A stretch of DNA of 64,000 nt, taken from positions 372,001 to 436,000 of the forward strand of contig NZ_DBMV01000001.1 in the NCBI RefSeq assembly GCF_002298975.1, given 5' to 3'. This DNA comes from Ralstonia sp. UBA689 (GTDB lineage: Bacteria > Pseudomonadota > Gammaproteobacteria > Burkholderiales > Burkholderiaceae). The first letter of the stretch is position 1. Each line of letters starts with the position of its first letter. Of this stretch, positions 27,422 through 35,989 are shown one piece after another. The position numbers and the translations under genes were made by a program. The notes under the pieces are model-generated. The model was not told where the DNA came from. It searched no databases and saw only the letters and a list, made by a program, of their open reading frames with translations.

Positions 27422-28279
27422 TTACTGCTGCGGGAAAAGGTTCAGCAGCCCATCCAGCCCGACAACGTTGAGCGCCACGTCGGCCTGCGCCTGCACGATG
27501 GGCTTGGCGCGGAAGGCCACCGACAGGCCAGCTACGCCCATCATCTTCAGGTCGTTCGAGCCGTCACCCATGGCGATGGCGTTGTCCGGCGTCACGTCCA
27601 ACTCTTTGCAGAACGCCTTGAGCGTCTGCGCCTTCACATCCGCATTGACGATCTCGCCGAGCACGCGGCCGGTGAGCTTGCCGTCCACGATCTCCAGCGT
27701 GTTGGCGCGCGTGCGGTCCAGGCCCAGGCGTTCCTGCAGGCGAGAGGTGAAGAACTCGAAGCCGCCCGATACGAGCAGCGTGCGGATGCCCATGGCCTGC
27801 ACGGCCTTGAGCATCTTCTCGGCGCCGGGTGACAGTTGCAGGCGCTCGGCATAAACACGCTCCAGCACGCCCGCGTCCAGGCCCTTGAGCAGTTCGACGC
27901 GGCGCGTGAGACTCTCGTTGAAATCCTTGATCTCACCGCGCATCGACGCCTCGGTGATGGCGGCCACCTGCGATTTCAGGCCGCAGAAATCGGCAATCTC
28001 GTCGATGCACTCGATGGTGATGAGGGTGGAATCCATGTCCATCGCCAGGACGCGAAAATCCCCAAAGGTCCATTCGTCGGGAATCCACGCGTAGTCCAGC
28101 TTCAGATTGGCGCAGATGGCGTCGAGCTGGACGCGCAGTTCGCTGGGTAGTTCGTGCACCCACTCGATGGCGGCTACGTTGGGCGTACGCATCTCGTAGG
28201 CGGCAGTGCCGAACAGGCTGCGGACGGACTCGATCTCGCCGGAGGACAGCGGCGACAGGCTTTGCAGGACGACGGGCAT
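27422..28279 (-). CDS. serB: SerB, phosphoserine phosphatase
   Basis: A 285-residue HAD-family enzyme performing the last step of serine synthesis. Motif I is LAMDMDSTLITIECIDE with the nucleophilic aspartate, motif II LLVSGGFEFF, and motif III the DNAIAMGDGSNDLKMM loop. An N-terminal region of about 75 residues precedes the HAD core. I used the ATG at 28279 (MPVVLQSLSP); an ATG at 28318 is possible, and neither has a good ribosome site. A hairpin separates it from argE upstream. Confidence 0.92.
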   Translation of the reverse strand: MPVVLQSLSPLSSGEIESVRSLFGTAAYEMRTPNVAAIEWVHELPSELRVQLDAICANLKLDYAWIPDEWTFGDFRVLAMDMDSTLITIECIDEIADFCGLKSQVAAITEASMRGEIKDFNESLTRRVELLKGLDAGVLERVYAERLQLSPGAEKMLKAVQAMGIRTLLVSGGFEFFTSRLQERLGLDRTRANTLEIVDGKLTGRVLGEIVNADVKAQTLKAFCKELDVTPDNAIAMGDGSNDLKMMGVAGLSVAFRAKPIVQAQADVALNVVGLDGLLNLFPQQ

Positions 28280-28341
28280 GGGAGGGCGGGGGAATGAAAT
28301 GCCGGGGAAGCGCGCCATTGTAGCGAACGCTGCCCTAGGAA

Positions 28342-28367
28342 TGCGCCCCACGAAAAGGTGAGGCGCA
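28342..28367. other. Hairpin between argE and serB
   Basis: TGCGCCCCAC and GTGAGGCGCA form a 10-bp stem with one mismatch around GAAAAG. It lies in the 109-bp gap between argE and serB, both on the minus strand. No U tract follows, so it may be a processing or stability hairpin rather than a terminator. Confidence 0.5.
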
Positions 28368-28388
28368 CATGAACTGAGGCAGCAGGGC

Positions 28389-29582
28389 TCAGGCGGAGGC
28401 AGTCTCCAGCATCAGGCTGCGGACCACCTTGGCGAGGAACTGGTCGCAGGCATCAAGCTGGGCGAGTTCCACGTACTCGTTGGCCTTGTGTGCCTGCTCA
28501 ATGTTGCCTGGACCGCACAACACGGCCGGAATGCCGGCACGCTGGAAGAGGCCCGCCTCGGTGCCGTAGGCGACCTTGCGTTTGTCGTTGTCCTCAGTCA
28601 GCACGCGCACGAGCTGCGTGATAGCGGCCTGCTCAGAGGCGTCGAGCGACGGCGCAGCGGCAATCTCGGCCAGTTCGATGCGGGCATCCGGGTGTTCTCG
28701 CTGCATCGCGGGTTCGATGGTCTCGCGGATGTATTGCTCCACGCGGCCGCGGATGGCCGGTGCATCCACGCCCGGCAGGTTGCGGAATTCGAAGACGACC
28801 TCGCACAGCGCGGGAATCGTGTTGAGCGCGATGCCGCCGTTGACGAGGCCGGTGGACGCCGTGGTGAAGGGCACGTCGAATGCGTCGTCAAATGGGCCTT
28901 GTGCGCGGAATTCATCGGCCAGGTCGCGCACGAAGCAGATGATGCGCGCGGCGTATTCGATGGCATTGACCCCCTGCGGCGTGAGCGACGAATGGGCGGC
29001 GCGCCCGTGCACGCGGCAGCGGTAAGCGTTGATGCCCTTGTGGGCGATGATCGGACGCATGGAGGTGGGCTCGCCGACGATGCAACCGGCAGGCTTGATG
29101 CCGCGTGCGATCAGGTCTTCGATCATGCGCGGTGCGCCCACGCAGCCGACCTCCTCGTCATACGATAGCGCCAGGTGCACCGGCTCGCGCAGCTTGGCCT
29201 GCAGCAGCGACGGCACCAGCGCCAGCGACGAAGCAATAAAGCCCTTCATGTCGCACGTGCCGCGCCCGTACAGCCTGCCGTCGCGGATTTCCGGCGTGAA
29301 CGGGGCGCTGTCCCACTTCTGACCATCGACTGGCACCACGTCGGTATGACCCGACAGCACGATGCCGCCTTGCACGCTGCCATCCGCAGCCGGAATCGTC
29401 GCAAACAGGTTGGCCTTGTTGCGGTCGTCGTTGTGCGAGAGATGCGATTCGATGCCGACGCCGCGCAGGTAGTCGCGCACGGTTTCGATCAGCGCCAGGT
29501 TGGAGCCGCGGCTGGTGGTGTCGAAGCTGACAAGCTTGCGCGTCCATTCAAGCGTGGATAGGCCGGTGGGGGTGGTGCTCAT
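28389..29582 (-). CDS. argE: ArgE, acetylornithine deacetylase
   Basis: A 397-residue M20-family zinc peptidase-like enzyme that removes the acetyl group from N-acetylornithine in arginine synthesis. Zinc ligands are seen in LSGHTDVVPVDG, YGRGTCDMKGF and the SYDEEVGCVGA motif with the general-base glutamate. The dimerisation domain and terminal AGLFQRAGIPAVLCGPG follow. The ATG at 29582 has an AGGACA-type ribosome site upstream. It may be co-transcribed with mfd, 48 bp upstream. Confidence 0.92.
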   Translation of the reverse strand: MSTTPTGLSTLEWTRKLVSFDTTSRGSNLALIETVRDYLRGVGIESHLSHNDDRNKANLFATIPAADGSVQGGIVLSGHTDVVPVDGQKWDSAPFTPEIRDGRLYGRGTCDMKGFIASSLALVPSLLQAKLREPVHLALSYDEEVGCVGAPRMIEDLIARGIKPAGCIVGEPTSMRPIIAHKGINAYRCRVHGRAAHSSLTPQGVNAIEYAARIICFVRDLADEFRAQGPFDDAFDVPFTTASTGLVNGGIALNTIPALCEVVFEFRNLPGVDAPAIRGRVEQYIRETIEPAMQREHPDARIELAEIAAAPSLDASEQAAITQLVRVLTEDNDKRKVAYGTEAGLFQRAGIPAVLCGPGNIEQAHKANEYVELAQLDACDQFLAKVVRSLMLETASA

Positions 29583-29630
29583 GATGGTGTCCTGAGGGTG
29601 TCTTTCTGGTGATTGGCTGATCCTATCCGA

Positions 29631-32600
29631 TCAACTCAATTGCCGCATGGCGTGGCGGATCGTCTGTGCCAGCGCGGCGGTCTCGGCGGGGATGTTCTCG
29701 ATGCGCAGGCGGTCCTGGCCGGCCAGCTTGATTTGCCGGTTCTTCTGCACCAGGTCGATGATCTTGATTGCATCCACGGGCGGGTTGGGCACGAAATGCA
29801 GCGTGACAGCGTCGGCGCCCGTGTCGATCTTGCGGATGCCCAGCGGCACCGCCGCAATGCGCAGGCGGTGCGTCTCGATGAGCGATTGCGCTTGCGGCGG
29901 CAGCTTGCCGAAGCGGTCGATCAGTTCTTCCTGGATATTGTCAATGGTCTCGCTGCTTTCACAGTTGGCCAGGCGCTTGTACAGCGACAGGCGCTCCTGC
30001 ACGTCGCCGCAGTAGTCCTGCGGCAGCAGGGCGGGCGTGCCGAGGTTGATCTCAGTGGTGGCTGCCAGCGGCGCCATCAGGTCGGGCTCCTTGCCCGCCT
30101 TGAGCGACTTCACCGCCTGATTGAGCATGTCGGTGTAAAGCTGGAAGCCGATCTCGGAAATCTCGCCAGACTGCTTGTCGCCCAGCACCTCGCCGGCGCC
30201 GCGGATCTCCAGGTCGTGCATCGCCAGGTAGAAGCCGGAGCCGAGTTCTTCCATTTGCTGAATCGCTTCCAGCCGGCGCTGTGCCTGCTTGGTCAGGCCG
30301 TCCACGTCATGCACCAGCAGATACGCATACGCCTGGTGATGCGAGCGCCCGACACGGCCGCGCAACTGGTGCAATTGCGCCAGGCCGAACTTGTCGGCGC
30401 GGTGGATCAGGATCGTGTTGGCGGTCGGCACGTCGATACCGGTTTCAATAATCGTCGTGCACAGCAGGATGTTGGCGCGCTGGGCCACGAAATCGCGCAT
30501 CACGCGCTCCAGCTCTCGCTCATGCATCTGGCCGTGGGCAACCACCACGCGCGCCTCCGGAATCAACTCCTCCAGCTTGGCGCGCTTGTTCTCGATGGTT
30601 TCGACCTCGTTGTGCAGGAAGTAGACCTGACCGCCGCGTTTCAGCTCACGCAGGATGGCTTCGCGCAGCACGCCGTCTTCTTCGCGGCGCAGGAAGGTCT
30701 TGATGGCCAGCCGCTTCTGCGGCGCGGTGGCAATCACCGAGAAATCGCGCAGGCCTTCCAGCGCCATGCCCAGCGTGCGCGGGATCGGCGTGGCGGTGAG
30801 CGTGAGCACGTCCACCTCGGCGCGCAGCGTCTTGAGCGCCTCCTTCTGGCGCACGCCAAAGCGGTGTTCCTCATCGATGATGACGAGCCCGAGGCGATCG
30901 AATTTCACGTCTGGTGAGAGCAGCTTGTGCGTGCCGATCACGATGTCGATGGTGCCGGCATTGATGGCCTCGATGGCTCCGTCGATCTCTTTCTTGTTCT
31001 TGAAGCGCGAGATCTCGGCAATGCGCACGGGCCAATCTGCAAAGCGGTCGACCAGCGTCTGGTAATGCTGCTCCGCCAGCAGCGTGGTGGGCGCGAGAAT
31101 GGCGACCTGCTTGCCGCCCATCACCGCGACGAAGGCGGCGCGCAGTGCGACTTCCGTCTTGCCGAAGCCGACGTCGCCGCAGACGAGGCGGTCCATCGGC
31201 TTGCCCGAGGTCATGTCGGCGATGACGGCTGCAATGGCGGCAGCCTGGTCGGGCGTTTCTTCAAAGCCGAAGCTCTCGGCAAACGTCTCGTAGTCGTTCG
31301 GCGTGAGCGGGAAGGCAAAGCCCTGGCGCATCGCGCGGCGCGCATACAGGTTCAGCAGTTCGGCCGCTGTATCGCGGATCTGCTGAGCGGCTTTGCGCTT
31401 GGCTTTTTCCCACTGGCCGGAGCCGAGCGAGTGCAGCGGCGCAGTTTCCGGATCGGCGCCGGAGTAGCGCGAGATCACGTGCAACTGATGCACCGGCACG
31501 TAGAGCTTGCTGCCCTTGTCGTAGTCGAGGTGGAGAAACTCCTCCTCGCCGTTGCCCATATCGATGGAGGCGAGCCCTTGGTAGCGGCCGATGCCGTGCT
31601 CGCTATGCACCACTGGGTCGCCGATCTTCAGCTCGGCCAGGTCGCGCACCATGGCATCCACGGCGGTAGCCTGTTCCTGCTTGCGGCGCCCGGCGCGGCG
31701 GGTGGTTTGCTCGTAAAGCTCGGTCTCTGTGATGAGGGCGATACGCTCCTCGCCGAGGATGAAGCCTTGGTACAGCGGTGCCACGCCCAGCACGAACTTG
31801 GCATCGCCCGCCATCAGGTCGGCAAAGTCAGCCACGCCTTCGGGGTGCAAGCCGCTAGCAGCAAGCATTTGCGCAAGCGTTTCGCGGCGGCCTGCGGATT
31901 CGGCGCAGATCATTACGCGGCAGTTGCTGCGCATCAGGAACGATTCGAGATTGACGAGCGGGTCCTCTGCGCGGCGGTTGACGGCCACGTTCGGCAACGG
32001 CAGCGAAAGCGGTTCATCGCCGGGCTCGCTGCGCAACACCAGACGTGCGTGCGGCTTAGCCGCGACGAAGAACGCCTCTTCATCCAGATACAGGGCAGAC
32101 GGCTGCAGCAGCGGCCGCTCGCGGTCATGACGCATGAAGTTGTAGCGCTGGGTGGTGTCGGCCCAGAAGCGGCGCACCGCGCCTTCGATGTCGCCCACGA
32201 AGGCGAGATGCGTGGCGCCGGGCAGGTAGTCGAACAGCGTCGCGGTCTCTTCGAAGAACAGCGGCAGGTAATACTCGATGCCGGCCGAGGGCACGCCGTT
32301 GCCGATGTCCTTGTAGATGGGTGAGCGCGTCGGGTCGCCCTCGAACACCTCGCGCCAGCGGCCGCGGAAGGCGGTGCGCGAGGCTTCGTCCATCGGGAAT
32401 TCGCGGCCCGGCAGCAGGCGCACCTCATTGACTGGATAAAGGCTGCGCTGCGTGTCGGGGTCGAAGGAGCGGATGGTCTCGATCTCGTCGCCGAAGAGGT
32501 CGAGCCGGTACGGCAGCGGCGAGCCCATCGGGAATAGGTCGATCAGACCGCCGCGCACCGAATATTCGCCTGGCCGCATCACAGCGCTGACGTGTTCGTA

Positions 32601-33062
32601 CCCGGCCAGCGTGAACTGCGCTTTGAGCGCGGCCTCATCGAGCTTTTCGCCCTTCTTGAAGAAGAACGTATAGGCGGCTAGGAACGAGGTTGGGGCGATA
32701 CGCTGCAGCGCCGTGGAAGCAGGCACCAGCAGGATGTCGCACGCGCCGTTCTGCAGGTCATGCAGCGTCGCCAGCCGCTCCGAGATCAAATCCTGGTGCG
32801 GCGAGAAGTTGTCGTACGGCAGCGTTTCCCAGTCCGGCAGCAGCTTCACGCGCGCTTGCGGCGCGAACCAGCGCAGCTCTTCGGCCAGGCGCTGGGCATC
32901 GACGGCATTGGCGCAGACCACCGCCAGCATTGGTACGGCGGCGCGATGCTGTTCCAGGTAGCGCGCGAGCAGCAGGGCATCCGCCGCACCCTGCAGGCCG
33001 CTGAAGACGAAGCGCTGGCCTGGTTTGACGGCGGGCAGGGCGGAGAACGAGAAATCGGACAT
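29631..33062 (-). CDS. mfd: Mfd, transcription-repair coupling factor
   Basis: A 1143-residue translocase that removes stalled RNA polymerase at DNA damage and recruits UvrA. Order of domains: UvrB-like N-terminal module, RNA-polymerase interacting domain (around residue 500, VVHSEHGIGRYQGLASI), RecG-like helicase with Walker A in CGDVGFGKTEVALRAAF and the DEEH box in VIIDEEHRFGVRQKE, then motif VI QLRGRVGRSHHQAYAYLL and the TRCF domain. The ATG at 33062 (MSDFSFSALP) gives the usual length; the frame continues 49 codons upstream without conserved sequence. Confidence 0.96.
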   Translation of the reverse strand: MSDFSFSALPAVKPGQRFVFSGLQGAADALLLARYLEQHRAAVPMLAVVCANAVDAQRLAEELRWFAPQARVKLLPDWETLPYDNFSPHQDLISERLATLHDLQNGACDILLVPASTALQRIAPTSFLAAYTFFFKKGEKLDEAALKAQFTLAGYEHVSAVMRPGEYSVRGGLIDLFPMGSPLPYRLDLFGDEIETIRSFDPDTQRSLYPVNEVRLLPGREFPMDEASRTAFRGRWREVFEGDPTRSPIYKDIGNGVPSAGIEYYLPLFFEETATLFDYLPGATHLAFVGDIEGAVRRFWADTTQRYNFMRHDRERPLLQPSALYLDEEAFFVAAKPHARLVLRSEPGDEPLSLPLPNVAVNRRAEDPLVNLESFLMRSNCRVMICAESAGRRETLAQMLAASGLHPEGVADFADLMAGDAKFVLGVAPLYQGFILGEERIALITETELYEQTTRRAGRRKQEQATAVDAMVRDLAELKIGDPVVHSEHGIGRYQGLASIDMGNGEEEFLHLDYDKGSKLYVPVHQLHVISRYSGADPETAPLHSLGSGQWEKAKRKAAQQIRDTAAELLNLYARRAMRQGFAFPLTPNDYETFAESFGFEETPDQAAAIAAVIADMTSGKPMDRLVCGDVGFGKTEVALRAAFVAVMGGKQVAILAPTTLLAEQHYQTLVDRFADWPVRIAEISRFKNKKEIDGAIEAINAGTIDIVIGTHKLLSPDVKFDRLGLVIIDEEHRFGVRQKEALKTLRAEVDVLTLTATPIPRTLGMALEGLRDFSVIATAPQKRLAIKTFLRREEDGVLREAILRELKRGGQVYFLHNEVETIENKRAKLEELIPEARVVVAHGQMHERELERVMRDFVAQRANILLCTTIIETGIDVPTANTILIHRADKFGLAQLHQLRGRVGRSHHQAYAYLLVHDVDGLTKQAQRRLEAIQQMEELGSGFYLAMHDLEIRGAGEVLGDKQSGEISEIGFQLYTDMLNQAVKSLKAGKEPDLMAPLAATTEINLGTPALLPQDYCGDVQERLSLYKRLANCESSETIDNIQEELIDRFGKLPPQAQSLIETHRLRIAAVPLGIRKIDTGADAVTLHFVPNPPVDAIKIIDLVQKNRQIKLAGQDRLRIENIPAETAALAQTIRHAMRQLS

Positions 33063-33092
33063 GTGGGGGTCGGTCGGCAAGACAAAGCACGA

Positions 33093-33120
33093 CACCCCGC
33101 CAGCTTTTGCGGGCGGGGTG
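33093..33120. other. Strong hairpin between divergent mfd and ispD
   Basis: CACCCCGCC and GGCGGGGTG form a perfect 9-bp stem around AGCTTTTGCG. It lies 31 bp before the mfd start, so it would be in the mfd leader RNA, and upstream of the TATAAAAT element (33140-33147) of ispD. It looks like a terminator stem without a U tract. Confidence 0.55.
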
Positions 33121-33221
33121 TTCCGGGTTCGGCCGCTATTATAAAATCCGCGCCAATCGCGTGCTGGTGAAGGCCAAAAATCCTGGAAAACGCCGCACTT
33201 ACGCTTCATCTTCCGTATTCC

Positions 33222-33983
33222 ATGCCCGAAAACTCCCGCATAGGCCGACGCCGCTTTGCGCTGATTCCCTCGGCCGGCACCGGCTCACGCGCCGGTGGTG
33301 ACCTGCCAAAGCAATATCAGGCGATTGCCGGGCGGCCGATGCTTTGGCATACGGCGCAAGCGTTTCTGGCCAGTCCCGAGATTGATGCCGTGCTGGTTGT
33401 CACGACGCCGGGCGCACAGCCGCTCGCGCAGCGCTTTCCCGATGGCGGGTTCGATGCCCCCACACTGGTGGAAGTCGATTGCGGCGGCGATTCGCGCCAC
33501 GCCTCGGTCACGCACGGGCTGGCAGCGTTGCGCGGCCTAGGTGCGCATGACGACGACTGGGTGCTCGTGCACGATGCTGCACGCCCTGGCCTGACCCCCG
33601 CGCTGATCGCTCGCCTGGTTGCAGCGGTTGACTCGGAAGGCTCGCAAGCGGTGGGCGGTATCCTCGCGCTGCCGGTGGCCGATACGCTCAAGCGTGCCGA
33701 CATCGCTCAGCACATCGACGCCACCGTGCCGCGCGACGGTCTGTGGCAGGCGCAGACGCCGCAGATGTTCCCGCTCGGTCTGCTGGAACGCGCCTTGCGT
33801 GACGCGCTCGTGCAGCACCGCATCGTCACCGATGAAGCCAGCGCCATCGAAGCCGCCGGCCATAAGCCGCTGCTGGTGCCTGGCGCGCTGCGCAACTTCA
33901 AGGTGACGTATCCCGACGATTTCGCGCTCGCCGAGGCCATCCTTGCGCGCGCCAACCCCGATCAAGAGGCATCGCAAGCATGA
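33222..33983 (+). CDS. ispD: IspD, 2-C-methyl-D-erythritol 4-phosphate cytidylyltransferase
   Basis: A 253-residue enzyme of the MEP isoprenoid pathway that activates methylerythritol phosphate with CTP. The nucleotide-binding loop is ALIPSAGTGSRAGGDLPKQY; VLVHDAARP and the RDGLWQAQTPQMF motif are present, followed by the terminal FKVTYPDDFALAEAIL. A TATAAAAT -10-like element lies about 75 bp upstream. Its stop codon overlaps the ispF start (ATGA). Confidence 0.95.
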   Translation: MPENSRIGRRRFALIPSAGTGSRAGGDLPKQYQAIAGRPMLWHTAQAFLASPEIDAVLVVTTPGAQPLAQRFPDGGFDAPTLVEVDCGGDSRHASVTHGLAALRGLGAHDDDWVLVHDAARPGLTPALIARLVAAVDSEGSQAVGGILALPVADTLKRADIAQHIDATVPRDGLWQAQTPQMFPLGLLERALRDALVQHRIVTDEASAIEAAGHKPLLVPGALRNFKVTYPDDFALAEAILARANPDQEASQA

Positions 33984-34495
33984 ACTGGGTGGACATCCCG
34001 AATTTCCGTATAGGCCAGGGCTACGACGTGCACGCGCTGGTGGAGGGCCGCAAGCTGATCCTCGGCGGCGTGGAGATTCCGCACACGCGCGGGCTGCTCG
34101 GCCACTCCGACGCCGACGCGCTGCTGCACGCGATTACCGATGCGCTGTTCGGTGCCGCCGGCCTGGGCGACATCGGCCGGCACTTTCCCGATACCGATCC
34201 GGCCTTTGCCGGTGCAGATAGCCGCGTGCTGCTGCGCGAGGCGGTGCGCCGTGTGCGCGAGGCAGGCTATGCGGTGGGCAACGTCGACGCCACCGTCATC
34301 GCCCAGAAACCGAAGCTCGCACCGCACGTGCCGGGCATGGTCGCCAACTTGGCGGAAGACCTCGGTATTGCGCCCGCGCGCTGCAACGTCAAGGCCAAGA
34401 CCAACGAGAAACTCGGCTTCGAGGGCAAGGAAGAGGGCATCGTCGCGCAGGCCGTGGTGCTGATCTACCGCGCGGAAGGTGCTGACCAGGACTGA
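33980..34495 (+). CDS. ispF: IspF, 2-C-methyl-D-erythritol 2,4-cyclodiphosphate synthase
   Basis: A 171-residue enzyme that cyclises the CDP-methylerythritol phosphate product two steps after IspD. Metal ligands Asp16 and His18 are in GQGYDVHAL; LGHSDADALLHAITDALFG and NVKAKTNEKLGFEGKEEGI are family signatures. It overlaps ispD by four bases, a typical translationally coupled pair, and ends before a strong hairpin. Confidence 0.96.
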   Translation: MNWVDIPNFRIGQGYDVHALVEGRKLILGGVEIPHTRGLLGHSDADALLHAITDALFGAAGLGDIGRHFPDTDPAFAGADSRVLLREAVRRVREAGYAVGNVDATVIAQKPKLAPHVPGMVANLAEDLGIAPARCNVKAKTNEKLGFEGKEEGIVAQAVVLIYRAEGADQD

Positions 34496-34512
34496 AGCCC
34501 GGCCTCACGAAC

Positions 34513-34550
34513 GACAACGGCAGCCCGGATTGCTCCGCGCTGCCGTTGTC
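34513..34550. terminator. Bidirectional hairpin, ispF/ahpD
   Basis: GACAACGGCAGC and GCTGCCGTTGTC pair perfectly over 12 bp between convergent genes, with a 14-base loop. Flanking T content is modest. Confidence 0.7.
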
Positions 34551-34569
34551 GCTTGTGGAGCCTGATCAC

Positions 34570-35088
34570 CTATTCGGAAGCAATCACGATCGCTGCGGCG
34601 TTGATCACCGAAGCGATGCGTCCGACATCGCGCAATTGCTGCGTGGGCATGCCGATCTCCCTGAGCAGCTTGTAGTGCGAACTGACGCAGAAGTGGCATT
34701 TGCCGACGATGGAAGCTGTCAGGGCGTACATCTCGAAGCGGCGCCTGTCGATGCCGCCGTGGGCGGCGTAGGCGTTCATGCGCAGCTCGGCGCGCTGCGT
34801 TTTCAGGTCTTCGTCATCGGCCATCTCGACAAACGGATACCACGTGTTGTTCATGCCCATCAGTGCTGCGGCGGTGAGTGCGCCGGTGGTCTCTTCGGGC
34901 GACAGCACGCCGGCATTGCGGATGATCTCGACCAGCACCTTGCTCTTGGCCGCAAAGGCTGCCGCCAGCGCCACGCCCACGGCATCTGTGCCTTCGAGCG
35001 AAGACCTCGCGATGGTGCTGTCCACGTTCAGGCGGATGTCCTTGGCGTAGTCGGGAATACGCCCTTTAATCGTCTGCAGGAATTCCAT
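34570..35088 (-). CDS. ahpD: AhpD, alkylhydroperoxidase / AhpC-reducing protein
   Basis: A 172-residue carboxymuconolactone-decarboxylase-fold protein. The redox CxxC is Cys131 and Cys134 in GKCHFCVSSH with the following histidine. In mycobacteria AhpD, driven by lipoamide, reduces AhpC; the gene sits directly downstream of ahpC here, supporting that role. A terminator-like hairpin stands between the two genes. Confidence 0.92.
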   Translation of the reverse strand: MEFLQTIKGRIPDYAKDIRLNVDSTIARSSLEGTDAVGVALAAAFAAKSKVLVEIIRNAGVLSPEETTGALTAAALMGMNNTWYPFVEMADDEDLKTQRAELRMNAYAAHGGIDRRRFEMYALTASIVGKCHFCVSSHYKLLREIGMPTQQLRDVGRIASVINAAAIVIASE

Positions 35089-35111
35089 TGAATTCTCCTA
35101 TTCGCTCGCGC

Positions 35112-35136
35112 TGAAAAAGCCCGCTTGCGCGGGCTT
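35112..35136 (-). terminator. Rho-independent terminator/attenuator between ahpC and ahpD
   Basis: On the minus strand AAGCCCGC and GCGGGCTT form an 8-bp stem with a 4-base loop followed by TTTTTCAG. It falls 31 bp after the ahpC stop, so ahpD is either read through or has its own promoter. Confidence 0.75.
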
Positions 35137-35166
35137 CGGGCATTAGGCACATCACGGCCGCCGCAA

Positions 35167-35721
35167 TCAGGCATGCAGCGTTTCGCCGCCCACCGCGCGA
35201 TTGCATGGGCACAGTTCGTCCGTTTGCAGGCCATCGAGGATGCGCAGAACTTCGTCCGGATTGCGGCCCACGTTCAGGTTGTTGACCGACACGTGCTGGA
35301 TCACGTTATGCGGATCGACGATGAACGTGGCGCGCAGGGCGACACCGGCCTCGTGTTCGCGCACGCCGAGCTGGTCGATCAGCGCGCCAGTCGTGTCGGC
35401 AAAGGACCACTGGTTGAGTTTGTTCAGATCTTTGTGCTCGCGGCGCCACGCCAGCTTGACGAACTCGTTGTCGGTGGAGCCGCCCAGGACGACCGTGTCG
35501 CGGTCTTCGAAATCCTGGTTGAGCTTGGCGAAGGCAACGATCTCGGTCGGGCACACGAAGGTGAAGTCCTTCGGATAAAAGTAGATGACCTTCCACCTGC
35601 CGGGGAACGAGGTCTCGGTGATGTCTTCGAACGCCGACTGGCCGTTTTCCTCGTGATGGTTGAACCCCGGCTTGACGCCGACAACCTTGAACGGTTCGAG
35701 CTTGTCACCAATGGTCTTCAT
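35167..35721 (-). CDS. ahpC: AhpC, alkyl hydroperoxide reductase (peroxiredoxin)
   Basis: A 184-residue peroxiredoxin that reduces hydrogen peroxide and organic peroxides. The peroxidatic Cys57 is in FYPKDFTFVCPTE; two cysteines near the C-terminus (ELCPCNR) match the actinobacterial-type AhpC that pairs with AhpD rather than AhpF. The ATG at 35721 begins MKTIGDKLEP; the frame extends 40 codons upstream in non-conserved sequence. No oxyR gene is adjacent, and I could not make a convincing OxyR site. Confidence 0.93.
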   Translation of the reverse strand: MKTIGDKLEPFKVVGVKPGFNHHEENGQSAFEDITETSFPGRWKVIYFYPKDFTFVCPTEIVAFAKLNQDFEDRDTVVLGGSTDNEFVKLAWRREHKDLNKLNQWSFADTTGALIDQLGVREHEAGVALRATFIVDPHNVIQHVSVNNLNVGRNPDEVLRILDGLQTDELCPCNRAVGGETLHA

Positions 35722-35989
35722 GAGCTTCTCCTGAAGTTGCGGGGCTTTGGGGGCGGGACTTGCGAAGCAGCGGGGCTTGCGAATACCCGCTCGCCGAGGG
35801 GGGACAACGGGCGGAGAGACAAAAACATAGCCGCGGCGCAAGCGCAGCCTAGCGGCTGGATTATGGGCGACGAAATCGCAAGCGGCTAATTGATAATCTC
35901 AAAGCGCGCCATAGCGGCCGTACCCTGCGCGACCTTACGGGCCTCGCATGACAGCCGTGCCAAACGGGGGATGTGCAGGCTGTGCCAGA

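Noticed and set aside
35722..35989. Search for an OxyR site upstream of ahpC
   Set aside because: No ATAG-N7-CTAT-type spacing could be found; partial ATA/TAT matches were too weak.
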